From Archangium sp. (GTDB taxonomy: Bacteria > Myxococcota > Myxococcia > Myxococcales > Myxococcaceae), in NCBI GenBank assembly GCA_030695565.1, contig JAUYRZ010000103.1:19808-83807 (forward strand): a stretch of 64,000 nucleotides of DNA. Direction: 5' to 3'. The position numbers and the translations under genes are program-made. Positions 9,144 to 17,806 of this stretch are shown piece by piece. How positions within the stretch are numbered: the first letter of the stretch is position 1; each line of letters opens with the position of its first letter. The notes under the pieces were generated by a model. The model did no database searches, had not been told where the DNA came from, and saw only the letters and a list, made by a program, of their open reading frames with translations.

Positions 9144-9757
9144 TTAGCGTCCGAACCGCTTCGAGTGACCCAGCACGACCCCGCCCTTCGACGCGCGTGA
9201 CCGCCTCTTTGCCGGCCCCGGCCCAATCGGATCCGGACACAAATCATGCAGCCGGCACGTCTTGCACTCCGCGCCGCTCCACACCGCGTCGAACAGCGCC
9301 GACACCCGATCGATCGTATCGAAGTCTTCCGTGACCAGGCCCAGCTCGAAGTTCCGCCGTTGGCATGTTTCGCGCCCAGGCCCGCGCCGGTGAGATTGGC
9401 GCTCCCCAGGTACAGCCAGGCCCCGTCGATCAACACGGCCTTGAAGTGCACCCGCGGGCAGATCTTCAACCCCATGCCTCCGCTGGTGAGCCGCTCGTGT
9501 TTGTCGAACGCTTCGCGAAACGGGCGGCTGGGCAGCTCCGCGTGGAGCAACCGCACCGTCACGCCCTTCTTGCTGAGCTGCGCGAACAGATCGGCGATCG
9601 GCCTGAACTGCCCGGCCTTCAGCTCGACCAGCATCGCCTTCACGTTGGCGGTCGCGATGAGCACCGACTCGCGCGCCTGCGTCATTTTCTCCAGCACCAC
9701 GCGCCGGTAGAGCGCTTCGCCCGAGAGCAGCTCCGCATCAATGGGGTGGGACGGCAT
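9144..9757 (-). pseudogene. Phospholipase-D-like protein with a one-base frameshift
   Basis: From ATG 9757 the frame encodes a PLD-superfamily domain with a single HKD motif (HFKAVLID, then LGSANLTGAG). After K-H-A-N the frame becomes nonsense. Shifting by one base at about 9357-9359 restores a sensible C-terminus (NFELGLVTEDFDTI, then CKTCRLHDLC and a basic end) that stops at 9144. The junction reads AAC GG CGG where AAC CGG CGG is expected, so one C is probably missing. The repaired protein would be about 204 residues. This is either a real mutation or an assembly error. PLD-like single-HKD proteins include nucleases and phospholipases; the four-Cys C-terminal patch is unassigned. Confidence 0.75.
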
Positions 9758-9787
9758 TCCCCGAAGCTACAGGAGTACGCTCCCCCC

Positions 9788-11164
9788 GTGCGTCGCGCGC
9801 TCATGCTCATGGCGGGGTTGCTCGGGGGCTGCTCGTCGTCGAGCATGAACCCACCCGCGGCGATGCCGTGCCTGGTCGTCACACCTTCAGAGATCGACTT
9901 CGGTGAGGTCGAGAACCTGAACATGGGGTTCGAGCGCCTGCAGGTCAGCAACCCCGGCCGCTTCAACCGCACGGTGACGGCCTCGACGCCGCTGGCCTTC
10001 GGCATTTCGCCGGTGTCGGTGCAGCTCCCGGCCCACAGCACGCGCGCCTTCGTGGTGCAGTTTCAACCGGCGGATGCGCGGCTCCATCTCGGTGAGCTCG
10101 AGCTGAATGGCGGGCAGGGTTGCACGGCGACGGTGCGCCTGAGGGGCCTCGGTCAGGGCTCGCTCACGATGGTGCCTGCGCTGCTCGACTTCGGTTTCAT
10201 GGAGCCCGGTGAACGCAAGACGCTCGAGCTGAGCGTGGTGAACACCCGCCGCACGCCCGTGCAGATTACCTCTGCCGGCTTCCTCCCCGGCTCGAGCGCC
10301 GCGTTCAGCATGGTGCTGCCGTCTCGATTCGAGCTGGCTCCCAGCAGCGCCATGTCGCTGGCGATCACTGCCTCCCCCTCGAGCGATGAGGCGTACCAGG
10401 CCCAGCTCCAGCTGGGTTCGGCTGAGGGCTTTCTGCGCTCGCGCTTCATCGTGGAAGGCGGCGCGCCGGTCGCCGAACTCTCGCCGCGCTCCGTGCACCT
10501 GCCGGTGGTCGGCTTCACGCTTCTTTCGTTTCCACGCTCCTTTGCCGACCGGGTGGTGTCCCTGCGCAACGCGAGCACGAGGGGCCGGTCGACCGGTGCA
10601 CAGCTCCGCCTGGTGCCGCCGCTGTTCAAGGTCGAGCTGCTCGACGGAGGGACGGTGGATGAACTCACCGTCGTTCCGGCCAGCGAGCTCCTGCGAGGCC
10701 TCGGTCTCGGCGAGGCGGCGACTGTTTCGCTTCACTTCGAACCCAGGTCAGTCGGCAGCCGCGGCTATCGCGTCACGCTCTTCACCAATGATCCGGTGCA
10801 GCCCGAGCAGGTGTTCTCGTTCGAGACGAGCGTTCAGCAGTTGCCCGCGTGCACGCTCGACATTTCGCCGCCCATCGAGCTGGTGCTCGCGCCTCAGGCC
10901 GATGGCAGCTCGACCGGAGCGGTCACCTTCACCAACACGGGCCTCGACCCCTGTGTCGTCGACGACCTGCGGCTCGAGGGTCCGGTGCCGCCGGGCTTCC
11001 GCGTGGTGAACCCCGAGGCGCAGGTGACGATCGCGCCGGGCGAGAGTCACGCCGTGCAGCTCGCCGGCCCGCGCGCGCTCTTCGGTTCCACCACCGTGCT
11101 GGGCTTCCACGTGTTCAACCGCGACAGCGTGCGCGAGTACATCAACCTGCAAGCGCCGCCCTGA
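9788..11164 (+). CDS. Lipoprotein with repeated Ig-like (ASH / choice-of-anchor D type) domains
   Basis: About 458 residues from GTG 9788 (ATG 9803 is an alternative). The lipobox is LLGGC (Cys15), followed by a Ser run. The body contains repeated units of the form 'DFGEVEN...VSNPGR', 'DFGFMEPGE...LSVVNT' and 'LFTNDP', which match the ASPM/SPD-2/Hydin-like beta-sandwich repeats frequent in myxobacterial surface lipoproteins. There is no catalytic motif. It is divergent from the phospholipase-D-like gene with a 30-bp gap. Probably a surface-exposed adhesion or structural protein (inferred). Confidence 0.7.
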   Translation: MRRALMLMAGLLGGCSSSSMNPPAAMPCLVVTPSEIDFGEVENLNMGFERLQVSNPGRFNRTVTASTPLAFGISPVSVQLPAHSTRAFVVQFQPADARLHLGELELNGGQGCTATVRLRGLGQGSLTMVPALLDFGFMEPGERKTLELSVVNTRRTPVQITSAGFLPGSSAAFSMVLPSRFELAPSSAMSLAITASPSSDEAYQAQLQLGSAEGFLRSRFIVEGGAPVAELSPRSVHLPVVGFTLLSFPRSFADRVVSLRNASTRGRSTGAQLRLVPPLFKVELLDGGTVDELTVVPASELLRGLGLGEAATVSLHFEPRSVGSRGYRVTLFTNDPVQPEQVFSFETSVQQLPACTLDISPPIELVLAPQADGSSTGAVTFTNTGLDPCVVDDLRLEGPVPPGFRVVNPEAQVTIAPGESHAVQLAGPRALFGSTTVLGFHVFNRDSVREYINLQAPP

Positions 11165-11228
11165 CACGATGCCAGCCATTACTTGATGTCGCTGCACGCG
11201 CGACCGGACACCATCAAGATGGAGACCC

Positions 11229-12557
11229 ATGGCTGACCCGCTCGCGTGGCACCGGCTGCAGTTCGCCTTCACCATCGTCTATCACTACCTCTTCCCTCAG
11301 CTGACGATGGGGCTGGCGTTGATCATCGTGCTGCTCAAAGCGCGCGCACTCCGGCCGGGCGGTGAGGCGTACGCGACGGCCGCGCGCTTCTGGGTGCGCA
11401 TCTTCGGGCTCAACTTCGTGGTCGGCGTGGTCACCGGCATCCCCATGGAGTTCCAGTTCGGCACCAACTGGGCGCGTTTTTCAGCGGTCACCGGCGAAGT
11501 GGTGGGGCAACTGCTCGCCATCGAGGGGCTCTTCGCGTTCTTTCTCGAGTCGTCCTTCCTCGCGATGCTGGTGTGGGGAGAGAAGAAGCTGGGCCCGAAG
11601 AAACACTTCGCCGCCGCCCTCGCGCTCTTCGTGGGGAGCTGGATGTCGGGCGTGATCATCATCACCACCAACGCCTTCATGCAGAACCCGGTGGGCTACG
11701 GGCGCGGGCCCGACGGCGTGTTCGTCATTCAGGATCTCGGCGCGTACCTGTTCAACCCCTGGGCGCTCGCGCAGTTCGCGCACAACCAGATGGCCTCGTT
11801 GGTGACCGCGTCGTTCGTGGTGACCGCGGTCGGTGCGTTCTGGTTCCTGGGCGGCGCGCACCTCGAGCAGGCGCGGCTCAACTTGAAGGTGGGCACCGGG
11901 CTCGGGCTCCTCGCGTCGGTGCTCGTCGCGTTTCCCACCGGAGACCTGCAGGCGAAGCTCGTCGCCCATCACCAACCCGCTGCGCTCGCCGCGATGGAAG
12001 GCCGCTTCGAGTCAGGCACCCGCGCTGAGATTCACCTGCTCGGCCAGCCCAACGTGAAGGAGCGCAAGCTCGACAATCCCATCGGTGTGCCGATGGTGCT
12101 CTCCTTCCTCGCGTTCGGCCGCTTCAACGCAGAGGTGAAGGGGCTCAACGAGTTTCCTGAAGCCGACTGGCCCGACAACATCGAGCTGCTCTACTACTCG
12201 TTTCACGTGATGGTCGGCCTGGGCACCCTGTTCATCGGGCTGATGGGGCTGGCCGTTTTGTTTCGATGGAGAGGGTGGCTCGAGAAGACGCGGCCGCTGC
12301 TCTGGGCGCTGATGCTGGCCTTTCCGTTTCCGTACATCGCGAACACCGCGGGGTGGATGACGGCAGAGCTGGGTCGGCAACCGTGGCTCGTCTACGGGCT
12401 CTTGCGCACGGCGGATGGCGCGAGCCCCACGGTGCACGCGGGCAGCACGTTGTTCACCCTCATCGGGTTCTGTGGCCTGTACCTCGTGTTGGGGCTCGCG
12501 TTTCTGTTCCTCGTGGGGCGCGAAGTGACGCACGGGCCGGAGGCTGCACATGCATGA
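11229..12557 (+). CDS. cydA: Cytochrome bd ubiquinol oxidase subunit I
   Basis: 442 residues. His19 (heme b595 ligand), Glu99 and Glu107 fall at the E. coli numbering, and His185 in AQFAHNQ matches E. coli His186. The signature MTAELGRQPWLVYG is present near the C-terminus and carries the likely Met ligand of heme b558. At 442 residues the Q-loop is the short type. There are multiple membrane helices. A GGAG sequence lies 5 bp before the ATG. With cydB it forms the quinol:O2 oxidoreductase of the inner membrane, which supports respiration at low oxygen or under stress. Confidence 0.96.
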   Translation: MADPLAWHRLQFAFTIVYHYLFPQLTMGLALIIVLLKARALRPGGEAYATAARFWVRIFGLNFVVGVVTGIPMEFQFGTNWARFSAVTGEVVGQLLAIEGLFAFFLESSFLAMLVWGEKKLGPKKHFAAALALFVGSWMSGVIIITTNAFMQNPVGYGRGPDGVFVIQDLGAYLFNPWALAQFAHNQMASLVTASFVVTAVGAFWFLGGAHLEQARLNLKVGTGLGLLASVLVAFPTGDLQAKLVAHHQPAALAAMEGRFESGTRAEIHLLGQPNVKERKLDNPIGVPMVLSFLAFGRFNAEVKGLNEFPEADWPDNIELLYYSFHVMVGLGTLFIGLMGLAVLFRWRGWLEKTRPLLWALMLAFPFPYIANTAGWMTAELGRQPWLVYGLLRTADGASPTVHAGSTLFTLIGFCGLYLVLGLAFLFLVGREVTHGPEAAHA

Positions 12558-12590
12558 GCAGAACGGTCGGTCTGCTCGGGAGGAACGGTG

Positions 12591-13628
12591 ATGCCTGAGA
12601 TCTCCACCGTCTGGTTCTGGCTGGTCGCGCTCCTGTTGACCGCGTGGGCGGTGCTCGATGGCTTCGACTTCGGCGCCGGCATCCTGCACCGCTTCGTGGC
12701 GCGCACCGACTCCGAGCGCCGCGAAGTGCTCGGCGCGATCGGCCCGGTGTTCGACGGCAACGAGGTCTGGCTCATCGCCGCCGGGGGCTCGCTCTACTTC
12801 GCCTTCCCCCGCCTGATGGCGGCTGCCTTCTCGGGCTTCTACCTGCCGATGATCTTCGTCGTCTGGGCGCTGCTCCTGCGCGGCGTGTCGCTCGAGCTCC
12901 GCAGCCACGTCACCAACTCACTCTGGCGCAGCTTCTTCGACACCACCTTCGGGGTCTCTTCTTTCGCCGTGCCGCTGCTGATGGGCGCGCTGCTGGGCAA
13001 CCTGGTGCGCGGCGTGCCGTTGCGTGAAGACGGCTACTTCGAGCTCGGCCTCTTCGCTGCCGGAGGCGACCTCGGCGTGCTCGACGGCTACACCTTCCTC
13101 TGCGCGCTCCTGGTTCTCACCACGCTCGCGGCCCACGGAGCGAACTGGCTCGTGTGGAAGACGCAGGGCCCGATGCACCAGCGCGTGCGCTCGTTGCGAC
13201 TCCCGCTGTGGCTCGGTTCATGCTCACTGTGGCTGTTGACCACGTTCGTCACCTGGCGCGTGGCCCCCGACGTCATCGCCCGCTTCCCGCAGCGGCCGCT
13301 GGCGTGGCTCGGCCTGGTCCTGGTCCTGGGTGGACTCACGACGGTCTTCCTCAAACGAAAGGAAGAACTCGCTCCGTTCGCCGGCGGCGTGGCCTTCATC
13401 GTGGGGTGCCTGGTGATGACGGCCGCCTGTCTCTTTCCCGTCGCGTTGCGGGCGAACGAGGCCGCGCTCTCCCTGAGTGTGGCCAGCGCTGCGACCGGCG
13501 CGAGCGCGATGAAGGGCGCTTTGCTCTGGGCAGGCCCGGGCGTGTTGCTCGCCGCGGGCTACCTCTGGTGGGTGCTCCGCCATTTCCGCGGCAAGGTCAC
13601 CGCGGCGCGCGATGGTGAAGGTTATTGA
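12591..13628 (+). CDS. cydB: Cytochrome bd ubiquinol oxidase subunit II
   Basis: 345 residues from ATG 12591. GGAGG at 12579-12583 favours this ATG over the adjacent GTG. The N-terminal signature WAVLDGFDFGAG and the motif IGPVFDGNEVWL are diagnostic of CydB; about eight to nine membrane helices follow. It sits 33 bp downstream of cydA and completes the operon. No cydX-like small gene follows: the cydB stop overlaps the stop of the convergent SnoaL-like gene by 7 bp. Confidence 0.95.
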   Translation: MPEISTVWFWLVALLLTAWAVLDGFDFGAGILHRFVARTDSERREVLGAIGPVFDGNEVWLIAAGGSLYFAFPRLMAAAFSGFYLPMIFVVWALLLRGVSLELRSHVTNSLWRSFFDTTFGVSSFAVPLLMGALLGNLVRGVPLREDGYFELGLFAAGGDLGVLDGYTFLCALLVLTTLAAHGANWLVWKTQGPMHQRVRSLRLPLWLGSCSLWLLTTFVTWRVAPDVIARFPQRPLAWLGLVLVLGGLTTVFLKRKEELAPFAGGVAFIVGCLVMTAACLFPVALRANEAALSLSVASAATGASAMKGALLWAGPGVLLAAGYLWWVLRHFRGKVTAARDGEGY

Positions 13629-14059
13629 GCCGGGCTCGGCGGCTGCGAAAGGTTGCGATCCCGCCCGAACGGGTCACCCAGAATTGCCTCAGTGTGCAGG
13701 GCACACCGCCACTGGCCATCACGCCGAACCCAGGTCGAAGAATCGGTGGCCTCGAGGCTCACCGGTTTCCCCTCGACGACGAGGTCTTCGTGAACCCGGT
13801 AAGCGACCACCGCCACGTCGTCACCGATGAGCTGAACCTCGGGGTTCTTCGCGAAACGAAAGCTGCGCAGCTCGTAGCGCCCGTCGTTCATCATCGCGCC
13901 CACCTGTTTGGGGGTGTAGCTCCCAAAGCCCTGGGCCCCGGTCACCACGCAGGGGTCGTCGCTCAGGGCGGCCGCGGTCTTGCCGTCCCTGTTCTTGATG
14001 GCTTCCCAGAATTGCCTCTCCAGCTCCATCAGCTCTTCGGTCGCGTTTGCGTTGGCCAT
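13622..14059 (-). CDS. SnoaL-like / DUF4440 NTF2-fold protein
   Basis: 145 residues. An N-terminal helix (LMELERQFWEAIKNRDG) is followed by a curved sheet with typical DUF4440 features: LSDDPCVVTGAQG, VQLIGDDVAVVAYRVH and STWVRRDGQWRCALH. These are small cytosolic proteins with a ligand-binding pocket; some are isomerases or epoxide hydrolases, but no catalytic residue can be assigned here. An AAGGAGG ribosome-binding site sits 6 bp before the ATG, so translation should be strong. Convergent with cydB. Confidence 0.8.
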   Translation of the reverse strand: MANANATEELMELERQFWEAIKNRDGKTAAALSDDPCVVTGAQGFGSYTPKQVGAMMNDGRYELRSFRFAKNPEVQLIGDDVAVVAYRVHEDLVVEGKPVSLEATDSSTWVRRDGQWRCALHTEAILGDPFGRDRNLSQPPSPAQ

Positions 14060-14124
14060 GAAAGCCTCCTTGGAAGCAGTGCAAAGAGCATCGGGTATGC
14101 CAGCCCTGTCTGAAGTAACGGGCG

Positions 14125-15411
14125 GTGGTGGCGACTGATCTCGACCAGCCTGCGGAGCGCCGCGCGCTCTACCTGACCGCCTTCTTCCGCGCGCTCACCA
14201 CGAGCCTGCTGGGGGTGTTGCTCGGCGTGTTCCTCGCGCGGCAGCACATCACCGGCGCGGCCTTCGGCGCCATCGTCTCGTCGGGCCTGGTGGGCGCTGC
14301 GCTCGCCGCGATTTGCGCCACCTTCTTCGCGGATCGATGGGGCCGCCGCCGCTTCTTGATCGTGTTGTCCCTGCTGTCGGTGGGCGGCACCGTCGTCTTC
14401 GCGTTCAGCGCGAGCCCGCTCACGCTCGCCCTCGCTGCCTTCTTCGGCATGCTCAACGGCATGGGGAAGGATCGCGGCGCCGCGCTCATCCTCGAGCAGG
14501 CGGTGCTTCCCGGCACCACCTCGCCGGGCCAGCGCACGCAGGTGATCGCCTGGTACACGATGCTGCAGGACTTCGGTCACGCGGCCGGCGCGCTGCTGGC
14601 GGGGCTGCCCACGCTGCTCGAGGCCACCACGCCGTTGAACGGAGCGGAACCCCACCGGGTCACGCTGCTCGCCTGCGCCGCGCTGGGGTTGGTCTCCGTC
14701 GGGCTCTATTCGCGCCTGGGTTCGACCATCGAAGCGCCCACGCAACAGGCGGCCCTGGTGCTCACCGCGCACAGCCGCTCGGTGCTGCAAAAAATCTCTG
14801 CGCTCTTCGCCATCGATGCGCTCGCCGGAGGGTTCCTCACCACCGCGCTGCTCTCGTTCTTCTTCTTCGAGCGGTTCTCCGCCTCGGCAGGGGCCATCGG
14901 CGTGCTCTTCTTCTTCGCGCGCCTGATGAACGCGCTCTCTCATCTCGGAGCGGCCTGGCTCGCCAGGCGCATTGGGCTGGTGAACACGATGGTCTTCACC
15001 CACGTGCCCTCGAGCCTGCTGTTGGTCACCGTCGCGTTCGCGCCCAACTTCTTCGTGGCGGCCGCCCTGTTCCTTCTTCGGGAGGGGCTGGTGGAGATGG
15101 ACGTGCCCACCCGGCAGTCCTACGTGATGGCCGTGGTGCAACCCGGCGAGCGCACGTTCGCCTCGGGCATCACCAACCTGGTGCGGCTCGCCTCGTGGGC
15201 CGTGGCGCCCGCGTTCGCGGGTGCGTTGATGGTCGGCGACTCGATGTACCTGCCGCTGGTCATCGGCGCGGCGATGAAGATCTCCTACGACGTGCTGCTC
15301 TGGCGTGCGTTTCGCGGGTTGCCCCCACCCGAAGAGGTCGCCGTCGAGGGCACGAACCCGGCCACGAACGTCTTGAGCTCTTCGAACGGGAGCGGCGGCG
15401 AGAAGAAGTAG
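14125..15411 (+). CDS. Major facilitator superfamily transporter
   Basis: 428 residues from a GTG-GTG pair. There are about twelve hydrophobic segments in two halves separated by a hydrophilic loop (about 197-225). The loop-2 motif is FADRWGRRR, the MFS motif A (G-x-x-x-D-R-x-G-R-R), and a related GKDRGAAL lies between helices 4 and 5. It is probably a drug or small-solute exporter; the substrate is unknown. Its last 127 bp overlap, tail to tail, the 3' end of the EAL-domain gene on the other strand. Confidence 0.85.
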   Translation: MVATDLDQPAERRALYLTAFFRALTTSLLGVLLGVFLARQHITGAAFGAIVSSGLVGAALAAICATFFADRWGRRRFLIVLSLLSVGGTVVFAFSASPLTLALAAFFGMLNGMGKDRGAALILEQAVLPGTTSPGQRTQVIAWYTMLQDFGHAAGALLAGLPTLLEATTPLNGAEPHRVTLLACAALGLVSVGLYSRLGSTIEAPTQQAALVLTAHSRSVLQKISALFAIDALAGGFLTTALLSFFFFERFSASAGAIGVLFFFARLMNALSHLGAAWLARRIGLVNTMVFTHVPSSLLLVTVAFAPNFFVAAALFLLREGLVEMDVPTRQSYVMAVVQPGERTFASGITNLVRLASWAVAPAFAGALMVGDSMYLPLVIGAAMKISYDVLLWRAFRGLPPPEEVAVEGTNPATNVLSSSNGSGGEKK

Positions 15412-17474
15412 CCCTGCACGGCGTCGCAGCCCGCGCGGCGCACGAACTCCAGCTCTTCGATGGTCTCCACGCCTTCGGCCGTGGTGGTCATCTTGAGCCT
15501 TCGGGCGAGCACCACGCTGCTCTCCACCACGGCGCGCGCGGCTTCTTCGCGGCACCCTTCGCGTACGAACTGACGGTCGATCTTCAGGTCGGAGAAGGGG
15601 ATGTCGGCGATGCGTTGGTGCGTGGAGCGGCCGGTGCCGAAGTCGTCGATGGCGAGGTGGAAGCCGCGCAGGTGGAGGCGGGCGAGCATCTCCGCGACGC
15701 GCCGGGGATCTCCGTCGACGTCGGTCTCGGTGAGCTCGAATTGCAATCGTTCGGGCGCGATCTGGCGGGTCTGCACCAGCTTCATCAGCCGGCCGATCGC
15801 CGCGTCGTCACACGCGGTGGAGGCCTCGAGGTTGAGGGCCACGGAGAGCTGGGGGAACGCGTCGAGCACCTCGGTCGCGTGCTCCACGCCTCTGAGCAGC
15901 AGCGCTTCCATCAGCCCACCGCTGACCGCCATCGGGAGGAAGACTGCGGGCGAGATGACGCCGAACTCCGGGTGAATCCACCGTGCGAGGGCCTCGACGC
16001 CGGTGATGAGCCCGGTGCGCAGGGAGACCTTCGGTTGGTAGTACGGTCGAACGCCACCGTCGGCGATGGCCGCGCGCAGGTCTTCCATCGTCCAGCGGGG
16101 GGCGCGCAGCACGTGCGAAGGCGCAGCGCGGCTGCGGCTCTTTCGCAGGGCCTCCTGCACGCGGGAGAGCGCGGCGGCGAGCTGGCCACTCGAGGCGGGT
16201 TTGGCGAGCGAGGCGACCACCTGGAAACCCAGCGAACGCGCGAGGCGCTCCACGCTCTGGCGCAGCCGCACCTCGGCGACGCTCACCACGATCACCGCGC
16301 CGCGATAGTTCACCTCGGCGAGCTGGCGAATGAAGGTGACGCCGTCGACCTGGGGCATGCGCAGATCGCAGATGATCGCGTCGAGGGGGTCGGCCTCGGT
16401 GTAGTTGGCCAGCGCGCCCAGCGCTTCCCCGGCCGAGGCGCACGCCACCACCTGCCTCGAGGTGAGGTGACCGAGCATCACGGCCAGCGCCGAACGGGCG
16501 AATGGATCGTCGTCGACGATGAGCAGGTTGAGCGAGCTGGCCGGGGCGCGCTGCTTGTGATTGCCCTCCGGCTCCACGTCGCGCGCGAGGCGGATCTCCA
16601 GCCAGGCGACCTCTTTGCCGATGGCGGCGACCAGCGAAGGGAGCTCGGGGCTCTGGTTGTCACCGAGCTGATCTTCGAGCCGGGAGCACAGCTCTGCGAG
16701 CACGTCGGCGCCCAACATGGCTGCGGCGCCCTTGAGGGAGTGGGCCGACATCACGTCGACGCCCACCGGATTCGAGTCACCAAAACTCTGGCTGAGCCGC
16801 AGCGCGGTCTCGAGGAATGAAGTGCGCAGCCTGCGAACACCTTCATCTGGCAGGCCACCCAGCAAGCGTGAGAGCCGGCCTTCATCGAAGCGCGAGTTGT
16901 CGTCCTGAAACCCCGAAGCCGATGAGGAGAACGGCACCGCTTCTTCTCGCGGCGCGTCGAACATCAACTCGACCCGCGATTCACCCGAGGGGCGCTCGAC
17001 CAGGTGCCACGAGAGCCGGGAGGCCAGCGAGCTTATCAGCCAGAAGCGGCGATCTCCGGTCAGGTGCACCGCGCCCATGCTGACGCCGAGCTGGCCGAGC
17101 GAAGAGCGGCAGGTGAGGGTGATGGTGTCGCCGGGCGTGGATTGGTCGAGAACGATGCCCAGGAGAAGGATCAGCAGGGCGTGGGCCCGTTCACGATCTG
17201 CGAAGACCACGGGCTCGTGCAGGCAGAGCCGTTCGAGGGCGATCTTCACGGCGTGTTCTTCGAGCAGGGGGGCGAGCTGTTCGACGATCTCCGCGAGCAG
17301 GGTCTCGAGGTGCACCGGCGCCTGCTGCGGGAGCGGCGCCTGGGTGGCGAGATCTTCGATCAACCGGGTGAGCGCGCGCACGCTGGCGACGTGAGCGCGG
17401 GCCACCTCACTCCCCGATGATGAGGTGAGCACCTGCGTGACGCGGCGGAGTTCTGAGAACAGCTCAGCGAGCAA
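15285..17474 (-). CDS. HK-like/HPt/receiver/EAL multidomain c-di-GMP phosphodiesterase
   Basis: I choose TTG 17474 (after a GAGG) because the frame upstream to GTG 17720 reads through relic DNA and has no domain content; this gives about 729 residues. In order: a degenerate histidine-kinase-like region (about 1-190) without clear H or N boxes; an HPt helix with SAHSLKGAA; a receiver (LLIVDDD, CDLRMPQVDG, SLAKP); and a complete EAL domain. EAL residues present are EALAR, LNLEAS, ELTET, IDDFGTG, LKIDRQF and AEGVET, so c-di-GMP hydrolysis is expected. The HPt plus receiver suggests phosphorelay control of PDE output. The 3' end overlaps the MFS gene by 127 bp. Confidence 0.85.
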   Translation of the reverse strand: MLAELFSELRRVTQVLTSSSGSEVARAHVASVRALTRLIEDLATQAPLPQQAPVHLETLLAEIVEQLAPLLEEHAVKIALERLCLHEPVVFADRERAHALLILLLGIVLDQSTPGDTITLTCRSSLGQLGVSMGAVHLTGDRRFWLISSLASRLSWHLVERPSGESRVELMFDAPREEAVPFSSSASGFQDDNSRFDEGRLSRLLGGLPDEGVRRLRTSFLETALRLSQSFGDSNPVGVDVMSAHSLKGAAAMLGADVLAELCSRLEDQLGDNQSPELPSLVAAIGKEVAWLEIRLARDVEPEGNHKQRAPASSLNLLIVDDDPFARSALAVMLGHLTSRQVVACASAGEALGALANYTEADPLDAIICDLRMPQVDGVTFIRQLAEVNYRGAVIVVSVAEVRLRQSVERLARSLGFQVVASLAKPASSGQLAAALSRVQEALRKSRSRAAPSHVLRAPRWTMEDLRAAIADGGVRPYYQPKVSLRTGLITGVEALARWIHPEFGVISPAVFLPMAVSGGLMEALLLRGVEHATEVLDAFPQLSVALNLEASTACDDAAIGRLMKLVQTRQIAPERLQFELTETDVDGDPRRVAEMLARLHLRGFHLAIDDFGTGRSTHQRIADIPFSDLKIDRQFVREGCREEAARAVVESSVVLARRLKMTTTAEGVETIEELEFVRRAGCDAVQGYFFSPPLPFEELKTFVAGFVPSTATSSGGGNPRNARQSSTS

Positions 17475-17572
17475 GGGGCCCCCCTCGGGCGAAGGTCGAT
17501 TTTTAGCACGCGGAACGAGCGCGGTTACAAACGAGTGACACGCATGAACCCAGATGGGCGTTTGATGCGCAC

Positions 17573-17641
17573 ATGGCTGCAAGGCGCATCCTGGTGGTCG
17601 AAGACGACGCAGGCACTGTCCACCCGGGGCAAGGTGGATAA
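17573..17641 (+). pseudogene. Response-regulator N-terminal fragment
   Basis: From ATG 17573 the frame reads MAARRILVVEDDAGT, the first strand and acidic pocket of a receiver domain, then loses similarity and hits a stop within 22 codons. It appears to be the head of a response-regulator gene cut off by a deletion, facing away from the EAL-domain gene. No functional product is expected. Confidence 0.6.
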
Positions 17642-17649
17642 GGCCTCGC

Positions 17650-17775
17650 CACGGGGGGCAGATCGGGGTGGAGGACGAGAGCTGTCTGAACAACCGGAGC
17701 GTCGTGACGTGGGAGGTCACCCTGGCGCCCGGAAAGTCGCTCGACCTCTCGTACGACCTGACCTTCCATCATTGA
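17650..17775 (+). pseudogene. C-terminal fragment of a DUF4139-like protein
   Basis: An open frame without a start codon ends at TGA 17773-17775. It reads ...VVTWEVTLAPGKSLDLSYDL..., which resembles the final beta-strands of DUF4139 (mucoidy-inhibitor-A-like) proteins, where a 'W-x-L/V-x-L-x-PG' segment precedes the last strand. The fragment abuts the receiver fragment at 17573, as if one deletion fused the head of one gene to the tail of another. The family call is tentative. Confidence 0.4.
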
Positions 17776-17806
17776 CTGTGGGCCCCGCTCCGGGTGAATC
17801 GGCGCC

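Noticed and set aside
9758..9787. N-terminal extension of the Ig-like lipoprotein frame back to 9365
   Set aside because: The upstream part is antisense to the phospholipase-D-like gene and would bury the lipobox; GTG 9788 puts the signal peptide at the start.
5087..11217. Shared CCGGACACCATCAA at 5087 and about 11204
   Set aside because: A 14-base match is within chance expectation for 64 kb and the flanks do not align.
14029..15555. 508-codon minus-strand frame over the MFS gene
   Set aside because: Arg/Gln/Gly-rich shadow with no hydrophobic or catalytic pattern.
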